64,000 bases of DNA from Streblospio benedicti (GCA_019095985.1 CM032665.1:42392303-42456302); one strand, 5' to 3'; shown: positions 34,001 through 47,850, counted from the stretch's first letter. Numbers and translations are program-made. The notes: generated by a model not told the origin, from the letters alone.

Positions 34001-37000
34001 TGTTACACTAAACTATATGCGTTTACAGACAAACGGAAACAGAACAATAACTGTAACTAAATGTAAACTTTATGTAACATGTTTTCAACTAAGGGTGAAT
34101 GCCATCAGTTTACCCCCAATTTTTTAAACATTGCTGATTCGGAATGAATGTATTTTAATCACTGAGTCAGATAAAGGAAAATTCTGACAAAGTCAATACT
34201 GTATTCTTTGAGTCTGTGTCAATGAGAAAAAAAGGAAATATTTAAATCTAAACAATACGATAACTTGTGAGTTGGTAAGCATCCAATGTTATACATGGGA
34301 CAAACGTAGATGGGTAAACTTTGCAGATTGTTGGGAAATTTTCTTTTGCAACATCCTATAAACTTCTTCATTCTTTCATTCATTTCAGTTTCTTTCATTC
34401 ATTACTTAAGCATTTGTCTGTTCATTCCACGAAAGTAAACTTATTATCTCCTTAGATGGCCAATGGGCATTGATTGATATGAATAATAAATTCTCTTAAT
34501 TCACTGTAAATTAAATGTTTTTACCCCATTTACTTAAAAGGTCTGCTCAAATGTTCATTCCATTTTTGTGTTACATGGTGCAACTTATCTATCTCCTTAG
34601 ATGGCGATCATAATATTGCACCAATGTCCCTGGTATCAATGGTGCATTGATTGATATGAATAATATAAAAATATGATTGAGTTATGATTCACTGTAATCT
34701 TTATTGGCAGATGTTTTACCAAATGTCTTACACTTGTGTCGACTTTTTGACCGCATCAGATGTCATGACATTTGACGAGAATATGGCGGCCGACGTTGTA
34801 GGCGTAGCAGTAAAGGGAATGGCTTAAAAAAAACATTTTTTTTGTTGAGAGGTTAAAAAATGACTGGCGCCAATTTTTCATCCTACTCTTAATGTTAACC
34901 CTACATTTTCTCAAAACGATCTACGGTGATAGATACCAATAAAATCTGACAATCTTAGTGAATCTATTTTACATTTAAATTGCCATGAGAACCGTAAAAC
35001 AAACACCATAGCCCATAAGCATAGATTCATTACGCATATGAAACAAGAATAGTGCTTTATACCAAAATTGGGTGTGTGTGTATAAGGCCGATAAACAAAA
35101 GAATGAATAGGGGTTTCACTTTAACTGCATTGACACACTTTCACTTTCACAGATTGTTTTCATTAAAATGGGTCTATTAGGCTGCTTCAAGCTGAGCCGT
35201 CAAGCAATACTATACATGTAAATGATCCCATATATACGCAGCGCTCTCTGCTGTATCTACCGGTGTACGGTGAAGGTCAATTGCACTTCAGGCAAAACAA
35301 AAGTGATGATTCCATAGATGTCAATAAAAGGAAATTTTCTCTTACCACCACCAATTTCACATGATGGGTGGGAGCTCCATATGCTCCCGCTTTGGACATT
35401 CGTTGGTGATGGGACTTAATATCGGGAGATGTCTCGCTAATTGTGTATAGTTCATGGAGAGAAGGGTGACATCTGGCTTGTTCTAGATGATTATTCTTCA
35501 TCACGACACCTCTCCTGAAAAGGGATTTGTGTAGTTTTGTGGTCCATGGGCCCCTGTTACGGATTTGATAGATCTTCTCATCTCGAACCTCTGGTGCTTA
35601 GTCGGAGCATCCTAAAGATCTCCTCAACGCTGGCCATTTCAAGAGACTTCGGGAGACCGTAGGGTAGGTCGATCCAACCCTTAAATGCTGCTAGTCGCGT
35701 TACCATTCGCCGGCAAACAGCCGACAAAACAGATCTGCTAATCTGGACCATCTTCTTGCTTATTTCTGGATCGTCTAAGGGATATTATCCATGCTTGAGA
35801 GGTAGTAGAAGTAGCAGCGGTAAGCTAACGGCTGCCGCTACCGCTGTTCATACATTTCTTACTGCCGCACAGCTATGCCAAATCTGATGTTCAGCTCCTC
35901 CTTTTTTACGTTGATTTATATAGTACTATCGTAGAACCGCACTGTTAATTGACCCATTTAAAACAATGTAAACTGATTCAGGCGGTGCCGCCTCGACCCA
36001 GCGGCAGGCAGGCGGCTTGCCGCAGAACCCCCTCCCGAAGCGGTTTCGTAAAACAAGCTACATACAACCAAGACATTAAGTCTGATTATAGAAAGTGTCA
36101 TAGCCTTGACCTGGTTGGCATCCTTTACCCATGGGTAATTATTTGAAAAAACCATCAAACATCTTAGGTCAATGACAAACATCATGAACATGACGCATTA
36201 TAAAAACCGTGTGGCCTTCACAAGCAATTTGCGAATTTCCTTCCATTGTAAGCAACATTAAAACTTTCCAGAAGTGCATTGGCAATCCAGGTGTCAATGA
36301 TGGGGCCAGAGCTCTTCCTTCTGTACCCAAACGATCTGCCTGATGCGGAATCTCTGAATCTGAGTGTGTTTTTTACAGTGAGTTAATAAGTAGGTATTTC
36401 ATTTGTTCCACATTGTGTAGACGTATAAAAAGTGTAAAATAAAAGAATTGTTTTATGAATATATGCACGTTGTTTAATTGAAGTAAGTTTTCAAATAGAT
36501 ATCACATTAGTTGGAGGAAGTATGATTTTTTATTCAAAGAAATAAAAAATTTAAAAAAAGAGCAATCTAGAGAGTGGAAAATATGTTGTGAACAGAAGAT
36601 GGGAGGGCTCGCATCACTGTGTACATCTCTGTCAGGTCTTGTTGAACACGGCATAATTCCCGCCCGCTTGTATTATCATCTTTGCCAAGCATCCACACAT
36701 TATGTATTTATGTTTCTGTATGCCAGGTTGATGGTAGTGAAGAGATACATGTTATCATGAGCTGTTTACCTAATTTTGCTAATATGACAACCAGCTTTTC
36801 TATAGTTCTTAAAATACATATTTCAGTAAGAAAGTCGTTGCACATGAATAAGTTTATCAGAGCAAATAATTGCCTAAACGCCCTTACTCGCATACAAACC
36901 TAATATGCAAACAAATATTGCCATTTGAATGATGTAAAAGAACTCCCAATTGAGCTTCTTCGGCATGTGAAGCATACAGGGAATTTTTTTAAATGATACA

Positions 37001-37654
37001 TGTTAAACATTTGACTAAATTATCAAATATTGACCTCTAGGATGAATCTTTAAACAGTACACTATACAGATAAATAATTTCAACAGAATATGCTCCATCA
37101 TTATGCATTCTCTCAACAGCACACACACTGTTAAAAGTGAAAAGAAAACATCTAATAATTCTGGTAAAATATTCTATGTAAAAGCAAAACATTACAGTAA
37201 AGTAGAGAAATAAGTAGTTTTACAATTTGCTGATGATCCAGCAAATCAACTGTTCTATGCTTTCTTACGAAAAAAAACGAAGGTCATTACTGACAGTAGT
37301 ACAAAAAACCCAGTATACAATAGCATAAGTTCAATTTACTATGCCTAACTTTGTCACCATTCTGACAACATAAATGTCATTGTAACATTCTACTAAACTT
37401 GAGGAAATAAAAATAAAATCACACACAAATTATTATTCTAAATTTTACCAGTCTGATCCCATGATACTATTGAAACCATGTCATGGCCTCATTTTAACTG
37501 TACTATGATTTCACCTGGAACTCAATTGCAAGGTTGAAAAGGATTTTTTTTAAAACACCATATCTAACTTACATCATAACTTTACCCTCATACTAATTAT
37601 TCCATGATGACCGTTACCCCCATATTGTCATGCTGACATGGCAGTCGGCCCTGT
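34001..37654. other. No gene recognised
   Basis: AT-rich with a few short frames that lack coding character. Bases 35987-36030 form a GC-rich self-complementary patch (GGCGGTGCCGCC, GGCGGCTTGCCGC). Nothing else can be supported. Confidence 0.5.
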
Positions 37655-37843
37655 CTACAGATATCCCTTCAGTCGTGCAAAGCGGAGCAATTGGCGCTGG
37701 AAGGCTCGGTTGGTGAGGGTGGTGCCACGCGCTGACTTCATGCGGCGCACAGCATCCAGAAGAGAGAGCCCCTCGTCTTGCATGAGGTAGGCACAGCACA
37801 TGGTGCCTGAACGGTTGATCCCCATAGCACAATGCACAAGCAC
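37655..37843 (-). CDS. Dual-specificity phosphatase, last exon (active site)
   Basis: Opens exactly at VLVHCAMGINRSG after acceptor CTCAACAACAG and ends RLKGYL-stop (TAG). Confidence 0.9.
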   Translation of the reverse strand: MLVHCAMGINRSGTMCCAYLMQDEGLSLLDAVRRMKSARGTTLTNRAFQRQLLRFARLKGYL

Positions 37844-40800
37844 CTGTTGTTGAGAGGAATGAATAGACAGATGAGTGATACTTAGCATAGGTAGGCCCAT
37901 GATTTTTTTGAGATATCTCACAGGATGAGTAATTTTCAAAAAACATGCTTTAACTTCCTGCCACTTGATGAAATCTGAGAAAATAAGTAGTTTTTTATCA
38001 TTATGAATAAACCAATGGAAAAATGTTTATGAAAGTAGGCCCATGTGCAATGTTGAAATTTATTTTAGATATCTCACAGGATGAGTCTGGAGATGATAAG
38101 TAGTTTTTTATCAGCCAAGCCAATGGTTAAATGTTCATGAAAAACAAAAAAGTATTTCTTATAATTAGTTTATCCCAAAAGTAATAATCTACACCTCTAA
38201 ATAAAATCACTGAATTGTTGAAAATGAATTTAAAAGGATACATGATTGCAATATAATTTCTTAACATACATGTAAAACCTGCATTAGATCATGTAAAATA
38301 TAATGCAGTATCATTGTTTCTGACAATTGCCGTGCTAATCCCCAAAAAGGCTGTTAATATGGATTCCGGACTTGGCATTTGTTTTTAAATTAAAGCATGA
38401 CAATTCAAATTGAGATGAATTGATTAGATTAATTAGGCTCCTATTATTTCTAAGTTTATGCATGCACCATGGCAAACAACATTATCTAATTCCCACCATC
38501 TGTAAAAAATGAATACAGATGTCATATGAAAATCACCAACTAAACAAGGATGCAAAATTTATGTAGTCATTTGCCATCATTCTTGACAGAGAGGGGTCAC
38601 ATGTTACAGCCCTAAAATCAAATTATTCATCATTTGGTGGATATTCATGTTGCATTTTGGTTTAGCTGCCCAAGGTAGCATGATTATCGACATGCAAATA
38701 TTTTTGTAGACAGATTTACAGACAGATTTAAAAACAACACCCTGACTTTCCCTTTTCTAAGCATAAAGACTAAGTTACCTGTTTGCAGCGTACATTAAAA
38801 CACCCAAACTTTCTCAAACCCTGAAAGACTACAGTAAAATTGTCAAAAACAGATTTATTAAACCTGAACTGCATCTTATATACATGCAAATGATACCCTC
38901 TCTTGACATACAATGACACGTGCATAAAAAACTATTCATGAAGGCACAAAAGTTTTCTTCCATATAAACACACCTTCATCATTCCTCTGACAATATTTGG
39001 CACTATCCTTTTTAAAACCTATCCTTATGATATGATAAAATCCCACTTAACAGTGAGCATCTCACTAGGACACGCTGCTACCCAGACCCTCTCACCTTTC
39101 CTCGGCCATATTTGGCCTTGTCGATGATGACTTTTGCTCTAGGGAAGTGTTGCATTACATCATAATACTCAGCATCATCAGCGTCAATCATGTCATATCC
39201 CACAATGCCACTCTCAGGCGGGTACGGATTGACGGAGGATTTCCGTGGGCCAGCCATATTCAGCTCATGCGTGATGCCTGCAAACATATACATGTACAAA
39301 TCAGTGATGCACTAATCATAGACTATAATCGTTAAGACAAGCTGGTTGTCTCCGCTGCCCTAGGATGTTCATACATGTATATTGGGGACATACAGACAGA
39401 CATGTGTTAGGAGTCATTTTTGAGATGTGTTCTTCTAAATTTCTTTGCATGTGGTATACAGTGCTTGGTCTAATTTTTGTTGAAGTTCTTTTGAGCTGTG
39501 TTTATGGATTCCAAACCAGTCAATTGAATTCTAATTATTTTTTGAAGGAATGAATTAAAACATCTTAAATCTCATGACGCTCCTTTTCACATTGAAATCA
39601 CCATATAAAAATAAAAAAAATCAAATGGAGCATACAACACAAGATTACCATGAATGGAGGTTACTACTGGGTTCTGGTATAGACATGATCAATTATTTTG
39701 TTCTCAGAACCGATTTTTTTTACCTGGCTTGCAGACATTTCGCTCATGTCTCATGAGCATCAACAGTGCTACTGGCGGCTGACCTACATGACCTATATGG
39801 TCGCGCGAACTGAGAATCAACCGCCAGTAGCACTGTTGACGCTCTTGAGACATGAGCGAAACGTCTGCAAGCCAGGTAAAAAAATGGTTCTGAGAACAAA
39901 ATAATTGATCACAAGATTACCAGTTTTAATTATATAGCACTAAATAGAATTTAATCGATTAAAGTAATATATAACTATTGAATAAGTAAGAAAATATAAA
40001 ATAATATAAAATAAATAGAAATATATAAATTTTGCAACTGATACGATAATTTTTGTGAATAAAAATGACAACTCAATCTCTGGTTTTGGACTTAGCTATT
40101 TTTCTAGTCACGCGACAAATTCCTAAAGTCACCAGGGTAAAGAGGTTGGGGCAGCTGTTGCAGTTCAAATTTTTCAAGGCCTTGATCTTATTTTCCAACA
40201 AAACAGTCTTGTCAAATTATGAGGCCACTGGTAGTGGAGGGGGAGGGGGGCACATACATAGTTCAGTAGTTCAAGCACTACGGACATACTATTGGACAGA
40301 ATATTTTTTCTTAGCATGCCATATTGAGTTCTATAATCAGGTAGATGACTGTGATCAGGGTTCCTACATGTGTTCGACGGTCAAATTTGCTACTCCTTCC
40401 CTACTGAATGAGGTTTTTCAAGGTCACATTATGTTTGTACTATTTGAATTAAAATTGTACTTAATATAAGCTAATCATTAAAATAATAGACATTGTTTTA
40501 TGAAACGTTATTTAATCAAACAGTAACTATAGAACTCAACTTATACATATATGATGTAGAAATAGAAATCAGCTGGCTGAACTAAATGAAACTCATCAAT
40601 ATATTTGCTCATGGACAACGGGGCCGGCAACCATAAAAAGTAGTCGGCCCTAACAAAAAGAGTACGCGCAGTAAGTATGTTATTATGGAGAACTCCCCAA
40701 AATAACCAACCCACTGGGCCGTGAAATTTTGAAACCCGCCGGTCCAGGCCAAAATCAGCCAGCTAATCACAAATTTGAATTATAAATAAACCAATTGATC

Positions 40801-41876
40801 AAATTTCATGATAGACATGTACATGTATGTACATAAAATATTTCAGCATATTTTAGAATCATTATGCAAAACCATTACACAAAACAAAAAGGCATTTTTT
40901 TGCATTATCTGGTCTTTCAATTGAATGTTATTTACACAAATATTCACAAATCATTCTATTGTTGATGAATTCAAGATGAACTGGTTGAATCATAAACAGT
41001 AAAATAGACCACACACTGTCAAACTTACCTAGCCTCTTAAGATACGGCCAGTTTTCTGCATCATTGTAGCCGCCGACGTACATATACTCTGTCACTCGGC
41101 TCGGAGACGACGTGAACATTGCATTGGATGTATAGCGATCAAGGATATCAGCCATCTTTGTGAGGTAATATGAGTCTGTGCCGAACGTCTCACGGGTAGT
41201 GTTCGACTGAGGCATGTAGCTGCCTCTACAGCTGCGAGACTCACTGATTGTTGTTCTAGCTGCCTTTGACTGGCTTGGCCTGTGGGAGTCTAAAGAATAG
41301 GCAGCCATTGCTGGTGCGTCACGCTCACGATCTAGTAGTGCTTGTGCTAGAGTTTCTCTAGCTTTGCCTCTGGGTAGTGTGGCATATATCTCGGGATCCC
41401 TCCTATCTAGGAGCTCCTTGAGTGATGCAATGGCATTTGTTTCCCTTGACGACCCATAGATCTTCGCTCTATTTAGTGCATCCTTGGCATAACTGTTCAG
41501 TAACAGAGTCTCTTTGCTATTAGATGGATGAGATAGAGAGGCCATTCAGAATGCTTGAACTCTTCAGCATTGTGTCTCACTCTCTCGTCAGACCGCATCT
41601 GTCGAAACAGCTCCCTATCATAGCCATTCTTTTCCCCACCATTACTGTTGCCATTTTGTAAAGAATGTGCAAGGTTTGATTCGCGGTTGCTGCTGATCCC
41701 GATAGTGGGCACCTTGCGTGGTGTTGGCAGATCATAAGTTGAGTGCCCATTGAGAAGGTTGGCTGGGGCATGGGATTGACCTGTGTAGGCAGGAAGTGAC
41801 ATCATCCGCCTTGTTGCTTGGTCTCGTTGCCATGGTGATATATTGTCCAGACCGGTAACGCCGAATCAACACGTGC
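37655..41876 (-). CDS. Atypical dual-specificity protein phosphatase, three exons seen
   Basis: Exons 41029-41876, 39096-39277 and 37655-37843 join in frame (phases 1 and 0). From the Met at 41545 the product is 295 residues: a basic, Ser/Thr-rich N-terminal half, then a DSP fold (YMYVGGYNDAENWPYLKRLG, then ITHELNMAG). The active site VLVHCAMGINRSG has Cys238 and Arg244 of HCx5R, and Asp207 in DADDAEYYD aligns with the general acid of VHR-type enzymes. Known role of the family: dephosphorylation of Tyr and Ser/Thr, often on signalling kinases. There is no CH2/rhodanese or CBM domain, so it is atypical. Upstream of Met 41545 the same exon has a second coding-looking frame (41548-41805) shifted by one base, so the true start is uncertain. 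Confidence 0.85.
37891..38142. repeat. Two-copy tandem duplication in phosphatase intron
   Basis: GTAGGCCCATG at 37891 and 38035 each precede AGATATCTCACAGGATGAG, then AAGTAGTTTTTTATCA and CCAATGG. The copies differ by indels (144 and 108 bp). Confidence 0.7.
39096..39277 (-). CDS. Dual-specificity phosphatase, middle exon
   Basis: GITHELNMAGPRKSSVNPY through GYDMIDADDAEYYD to KYGRGK. Carries the presumed general acid Asp207. Donor GTGAGA, acceptor TTTGCAG. Confidence 0.9.
39687..39910. repeat. Long fold-back element with 90-bp arms
   Basis: Arms 39687-39778 and 39821-39910 (GATCAATTATTTTGTTCTCA and inverse) enclose a 42-bp spacer. Each arm contains CTCATGAGACATGAGCGAAA or a close variant, itself a small stem-loop. 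Intronic in the phosphatase gene. Confidence 0.8.
41029..41876 (-). CDS. Dual-specificity phosphatase, 5' exon, frame conflict
   Basis: Acceptor TTTATTTCAG at 41877-41886, donor GTAAGT at 41023-41028. Three reading possibilities overlap near the start. ATG at about 41832 has the best context (TCACCATGG) but stops soon. A frame from 41805 reads MMSLPAYTGQSHAPANLLNG to KHSE near 41548. The frame from 41545 reads MASLSHPSNSKETLLLNSYA into the catalytic part. The 41805 frame looks coding, so a one-base assembly error or real frame loss near 41545 is likely. Confidence 0.7.
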
Positions 41877-41886
41877 CTGAAATAAA

Positions 41887-44800
41887 AAATTCTGGCTTAA
41901 TTTCATTGAAAACTGTAATTACTGATCTACAAAGTGCGTAAAAGTAGTAAAAATAAAAACATTCAAACAAACAACATGTATGTATGTGTGACCTGCCTTT
42001 ACTTTATTATTTGTAACAATTTAGGGGATGTAAAGCAGATCATTACCCAGGTCCAGATACCGGTACTGCAATTATATATTCAAAACCACAATACAAACGT
42101 CAGTTTCCATTATTGATATCAGTTGACATCTATCAGCCTTGTGACCCTGTATAAAAATGTTTATTACTCTTTTTGAATGCGAAAACCATGCCTTAGTGAT
42201 TGGCTTGTAAGATTAAAATATCGAACTGGAAGGCTCAAAATAAATTGTCTATGAGTTTGTGGTTGCATAATAAACCAATGCATTTCTAATAAATTTCATA
42301 CATTTTCCTCTTATTTATAATGTACGCAACATTTTAAATAGTTGGACATGCGTAATGAGATTATAAGTTGATAGATAAAGCACCATAATAACAGTCTAAC
42401 AAATAGTCCCGTGGAAGCTTTGTAAAAGCAGGACTGTATGGAAATGACTGTTAATAAGTTTAATATATTGAGCATGTATAAAGTAAAAGAATTTAGAATT
42501 CTTTATGCCATAAAACTAGTTTTGACATTTATGTACATGTTAAAAACTTGAAGTTGCCGATAGATCTATAAATCACCTACTATAAAAGTCTGTTCAACAC
42601 AATCTGGACACATATTGCCAACAGATCTTAGCACTTTCTATACAGCCATTATAAGTTGGATGTAGTATCCATTTCAAACTTGTAAAACATTTTTTTTCCA
42701 GAAAATGTTAGTGAATTATAAGCACGTGAGATATACAAAACCATAATTCCTAAAATATTAAAGAAGTTATATATACGGGTCTGGTCATGTAGTGAACAAC
42801 ATAATTGAACATGTGGTTTCATTTTTATTTTATTTTGTATTCTTATTGTTGTTCAAATATTTTCAGAAGATCAAATTTAGAACAGAAAGTTTATATTTCA
42901 CACACTGACCAATTTTTCTATATGTGACAATTCAGTGGGGCTAAACATCATTTGAAAGTGACGGTCTCTATCATAGGTCCAACTTAAAGAAAGTTATTCT
43001 ACAACGGTTACACACCGGTCCATCAAAGGGTGTTTATTATGCCTTCTGTCAGATGACTCTATACCAAGGACGGGACACTGGACTCCTACGGTGATCTCTA
43101 CGGGGTGTTTTACAATAAAGGTGTTATGTATTTTCATGCATTTTAGTGACAGCTGTATGGCAAATTTATGATTTTATTGGTAAATGTGTTTATGAATTGG
43201 GCGGGCTAGTGGGGCTATGTGATTGTTATCAGGTGGATGTTCAACTACAAGTGTAAACCGCATTCTTAATCTCATTCCCAATTAAGGAAAAGAAGGACTG
43301 GCATATTATATATGGTAATCATCATTCTTTCCTAATAGTACGCTGGGTACTAGGTGCGCGATGATTAACATGGGTCACAATTAATGTCTAGACAAGAATT
43401 CACACCTATACTACAGTCATGTGTACAACACACTTCATAAATCATAATTTCAGCATGATCGTGTACAGAATCGTTTAGTATAATATCATTATATTTGTAT
43501 CAAAGGAAGCATACTATTTCAGACTCAAGATCTGGTTTTCGGAGAATGAGATACCTGGTGTGCAAGCAATATTTTGGGACTAAGAGTTCCGTGACCGCGA
43601 AAACCTGTCATCGACGTTTTTTTTAAATAAGGAATGTTATGAAATATAAGGAACGTGCATGTCATAACACCCCAGTAACCCCACGCGTATGTAGGTGAAT
43701 CCTTTGGTTACAAATACATAAAGTTAAGGTCGAATCTTCTTGGTCTAAGTGCACCGCTATTCAATAGCTTAATAACATGGCCTTTCACGTCGCCCTCAAT
43801 TCAGTCTAAAGTAACATTTAATGTGCCAGCCAAACAGAGGGTCAAGGTCTCTGATCACGTTTTTAATGGTTGTGTTCGCACTGGGGTAGGAGACTGTTGG
43901 TGGGTGTCGATTCAGTGGACGTATTTGGTCATGATAATTGGAAACACCAATTAATGAATACGTCCATGATTCTTACCTTTACGAATATTCAGACCTTATT
44001 TTTTCAAGCGGACGTCACAATGAATGATGCAAAGAGCACACACTGTTCAGACCTTGACCTGAGGGACGCAAATGAGACAGCCCGACAATGGTTGGAGATA
44101 TGGTGCGACAAGATATGATGATGTTGATGATACAAAGAGGCAAGTGAAGGAGGGGGAGCCTAATGGACGCCACCCGGCCCCCTTTATACAACCTCCACCA
44201 ATAACACAACACTACTTCCCTTAAAAGACGCTGTCCTCGTGATGTCTTTTATGCTTTTTATTCTTTGTGTTTATTGCAAAAAATATTCTCATAACGAGCG
44301 CATGCCTCAGATAGAGTCCAGTGTGACTTTCTCGAATTTAAACAAGACTTAATACAACTCAGGTATTAAGGGCTGAATTATTTTTCAAGGCGTGGGGGGG
44401 GGGCAGAAGTTTTTTTTTAGACGGCGGGGTTATGAACTCCTGACACACACACACACGGGTTCGCAAATCAAACATATGACGCACCACGAGTATGCAAATC
44501 TAACAATGAAACCCCCCGCCGCCCCGGCCCCCCCCACCAATTTTTAAGAATGGCTTAAATATGAATTTTTGACACCCCCCCACCTGTATATATATGTGAC
44601 ATAACAAAACAAAATACCCCACAACCACTAAACACATCGTTCCCAAAGATGTCTTTTTATGACATGGTAGCTATAATGATATGAACATTTTAAAAGAAAC
44701 AATGGAGCAATATGAGGAACTAGAGATCTAATGCATATAAGAAAATCTATTTTGAATAGAAACTCTGTGGCATATGAAGCAAATAGAAAGTGTGATGGGG

Positions 44801-46589
44801 AGTTGTTGGAGGGTGATGGGGTGGGTGCCACACATTTAAAGGAAGAGTTTATTTAGGCAATACTATAAGAACCCAAATGTTCTGTAGCTAGCTCCGCGTC
44901 AGATGTAGCATTCCGAAAGGGGGGCAAGGGCTCATGTTAATATAAATGTGTGGGAAGTCTTCGCTGGCCACCATAATCCGTATAAAACTTGTTAATCTAT
45001 TGAGGATTTTGATCAGAAAATCGCCATTATTTTCTTGCATATGGTGAGAATTACATGCAATATGCCAACAGATGGGCATGGAGGTATCTTCTTTCACAAA
45101 TGAAACAGTGCAGCCTGAAAGGTTCATTATTTCCCAAAGAACGTTGTGCTGACAACATTCATGAATATAGAATATTTTCAAATGCAATCTGAGGATGCTC
45201 CCGAACTTCAGGAAAAAAAATAGACTTGAAGTTTTTTTGTTTTTGTTTTTTTGTTTTTTTTTGATAGAATATTTCAATATTTTTCCATAGACATCCATGT
45301 CCAATTTGCTGGAGACTTGATGATGCCATAAGGACCGTTTGCACGCGAAATCCCCCGATCCCCCACCCTTAAAAGTCTATAAATCAGAACATTTGACCCT
45401 CCCAATTTTTTTAATTCAAACTTTTAATTCAAAACCACAACATACGTTTTCAAACTTCTAACACTCCACAACATTCAAATTTAAACATATGAACCCCCTC
45501 CCCTCCAGTTTTTTCCGACCCCACCCCCAACCCCAACCCCCACACACACCTTAAATAATGACTCGGCCCTAAAGATGACAATATATACGTCCTACAGAAT
45601 ATTCTTCACTGAGACAAACAAAAATTAGGTTGACCTTCCCTTGGTGAATAAATGACTAGCCAAACGAAAGTTAATGCCCATATACTGACGACAGGTGTAG
45701 GGCTGCATTAAGAAACATGGTTTAATATGACTAAAGCTAGCCGAAGTTACCCTCATCAATCATTCGGCCCAAATCTGAGAGACAACTGGTGGCAAATTAA
45801 GACAAATTGATTTCACTTGTTAGCCTTGCATTTGTGTGTGTTCAAATAAGCATATAATCGGGTACATCATAATGTAGTTGTTACATGGCCTTTCAAAGAA
45901 TTTAGCATGCAAATGATGGTTCATGTCTCTTGTCTACTCCCAATAGATGTCCCAGGATAGCCAATGACCATTATTTATTGCATAAAAATTTCACGTAAAC
46001 GAAATTTTCAATTTCAACAGATTTTGGGCCGAATCGTTTGGGTTTGCAATTACTGGCCGTATTTGCTTGCAGCCTTATGTCAAAACGAAAAGCTTAAGTG
46101 TGTTGTTATCTGGCAACAAGTGTTTTTTTATGAATATGCTATAGTCTATACTCCTGAAAGAGAGGTCTAATCGTTTCATTGTTGAAGCAAGTGACTAATG
46201 TCATATTGATGTCATCATTATTTAATTATTCTTATTTATTTATTGATCTATTAGTTTATGATTAAAAGTATTTTTATCATTAATAACATTTATTTATTCA
46301 TTATTTATTTTTCCAGTGTTTTATACACTGGCTTGTGCTCAATTAATTGCGTCCGTCCGTCCTTCCTTCCTTCCTTTCGTCCGCCCGGCCTGACCTGGGA
46401 TCCTTGTCACCTTCTGTATCAGTACAGAACGACCATGTCACCTCTTTTTGCCAACTCACCTCAACGTGAAAAGGACATGACATTAAAACGGCGCAAATCG
46501 TCCAAAGCCCCAAAAAAATCAATAATCTAGCCTAAGGAGACTGGACACAAATCGGACGGTTGTCTGTGGTTCGTCCATTAAATTCATTT
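41887..46589. other. Intergenic, no gene recognised
   Basis: AT-rich, with several G or C homopolymer patches around 44390-44580 and 45480-45560. Short frames show no domain or coding bias. Confidence 0.5.
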
Positions 46590-46870
46590 CCCATGGTGAA
46601 ATTTAATCGAAACCACATGGCCCCCAATGCATATTTGAAATTGGAATTCCCGGGACAAGCTCCTATTGGCTAATGAAGTCACGTGACATTTGATTGACAC
46701 CCGCATTCAAAAATATTGGTTTCATTTTTCACTGCTAGACGGCTCCACTTTGTTCAGCGCCGAGCTGGATGAGTCCATTATACCATTTTAGTTGCATCGG
46801 TGTGAGTCGACAATACGGATAAATAATTTTTCTCGGATAACAATATTTCTGCCTCGATTGATAAAGGTTG
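46590..46870 (+). promoter_or_regulatory. Candidate promoter and non-coding first exon
   Basis: Inverted CCAAT box ATTGGCTAAT (46664-46673) lies 6 bp from the E-box TCACGTGAC (about 46679). About 180 bp downstream, TTGATAAAG/GTTGGTATC could be a donor. The strand and the gene served are inferred. No downstream coding exon could be linked. Confidence 0.3.
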
Positions 46871-47508
46871 GTATCTTTTAATTTATTACCCATATCAATA
46901 TGATTGATAACCTAAGTTTGTGTTAAGATTGCATTTCAAATTATTAGTAATATGGCAGTAATACGTGAAAAATGTGATGAAATCTTGAAAACTTTGTCCA
47001 TGTTGGAAAAAAATGAACAGCAAATCTTAACATGAGCTAAAAGTATATAGAGATAAAGCATCTATAGATGATCTCTGGAAATATGCGTTTCCAACCATGT
47101 ATGGTTCATGTTTTAGGACTTAATTGTGTTGGTTTTAACATATTTATTTGCTATACGAATGCAACTACAACAAGTTGTCAAACAACTGAAATAACTATAT
47201 CGTGCGTCTAAATTTATTCCAACTAAAATATTAAATGTTGAAATTGTTTAATTAAAGATATTTTATTGGAAATAGTTTATGAATCTAGGTGAATAAATGT
47301 AAAAGAAACAAATGAGGCTGAATGATCTTCTACTCCACAATTATCAGTATATATATTTAGCATTGCAAATCAAATAAACGTTTTTTACCTGGGTGGCATT
47401 CATCCAGTCAAAAACAAACACCAACACAATATTGCAGTAACACTCAGCTCATCTACTTTCTTATTTCCAAGTGTTAGAATGTGTTGAATGCCAATAGATT
47501 TTGTGCAT

Positions 47509-47850
47509 AGTGTGAAATAATCGGGAAGGCTATGTAAAAGTGTTTTGGAAGATCGTGGAATCGAACTCACGACCTCCCATCTATGATTCAGACCAGTCAT
47601 ATGTCATAGGCGGGTGTGCCACCATTATCACTAGTCCCCCGAGACACAGGTTACATACTTCGGTTTTCACCTATATCAATCTTGCGCAATGCACTTTCCC
47701 GCCTTGGATACTATTATTAGCCTATCCAGCCTCGCAGCCTTAATCAATCATAGCCTGCTTTATACCTCCGACTATTATGAAGCAGTCATCTAGGCACACT
47801 GAGCCACGCACACCGGCATTACTGGCTCATCCAGGCGTAATTTGGTCCAC
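47509..47850 (-). repeat. tRNA-derived SINE, copy A
   Basis: The minus strand has a B-box-like GAGTTCGATTCC and an A-box-like TGGTGGCACACCC, preceded by a 3' body that includes AGCCTCGCAGCC (plus strand). It matches copy B over about 340 bp. Confidence 0.75.

Noticed and set aside
40065-40469. Plus-strand frame of 134 residues in the phosphatase intron
   Set aside because: No coding bias, no recognisable motif and no splice partners. Chance frame.
44888-45304. Minus-strand frame of 138 residues
   Set aside because: Dominated by an A/T homopolymer-derived Lys/Asn run and has no family resemblance.
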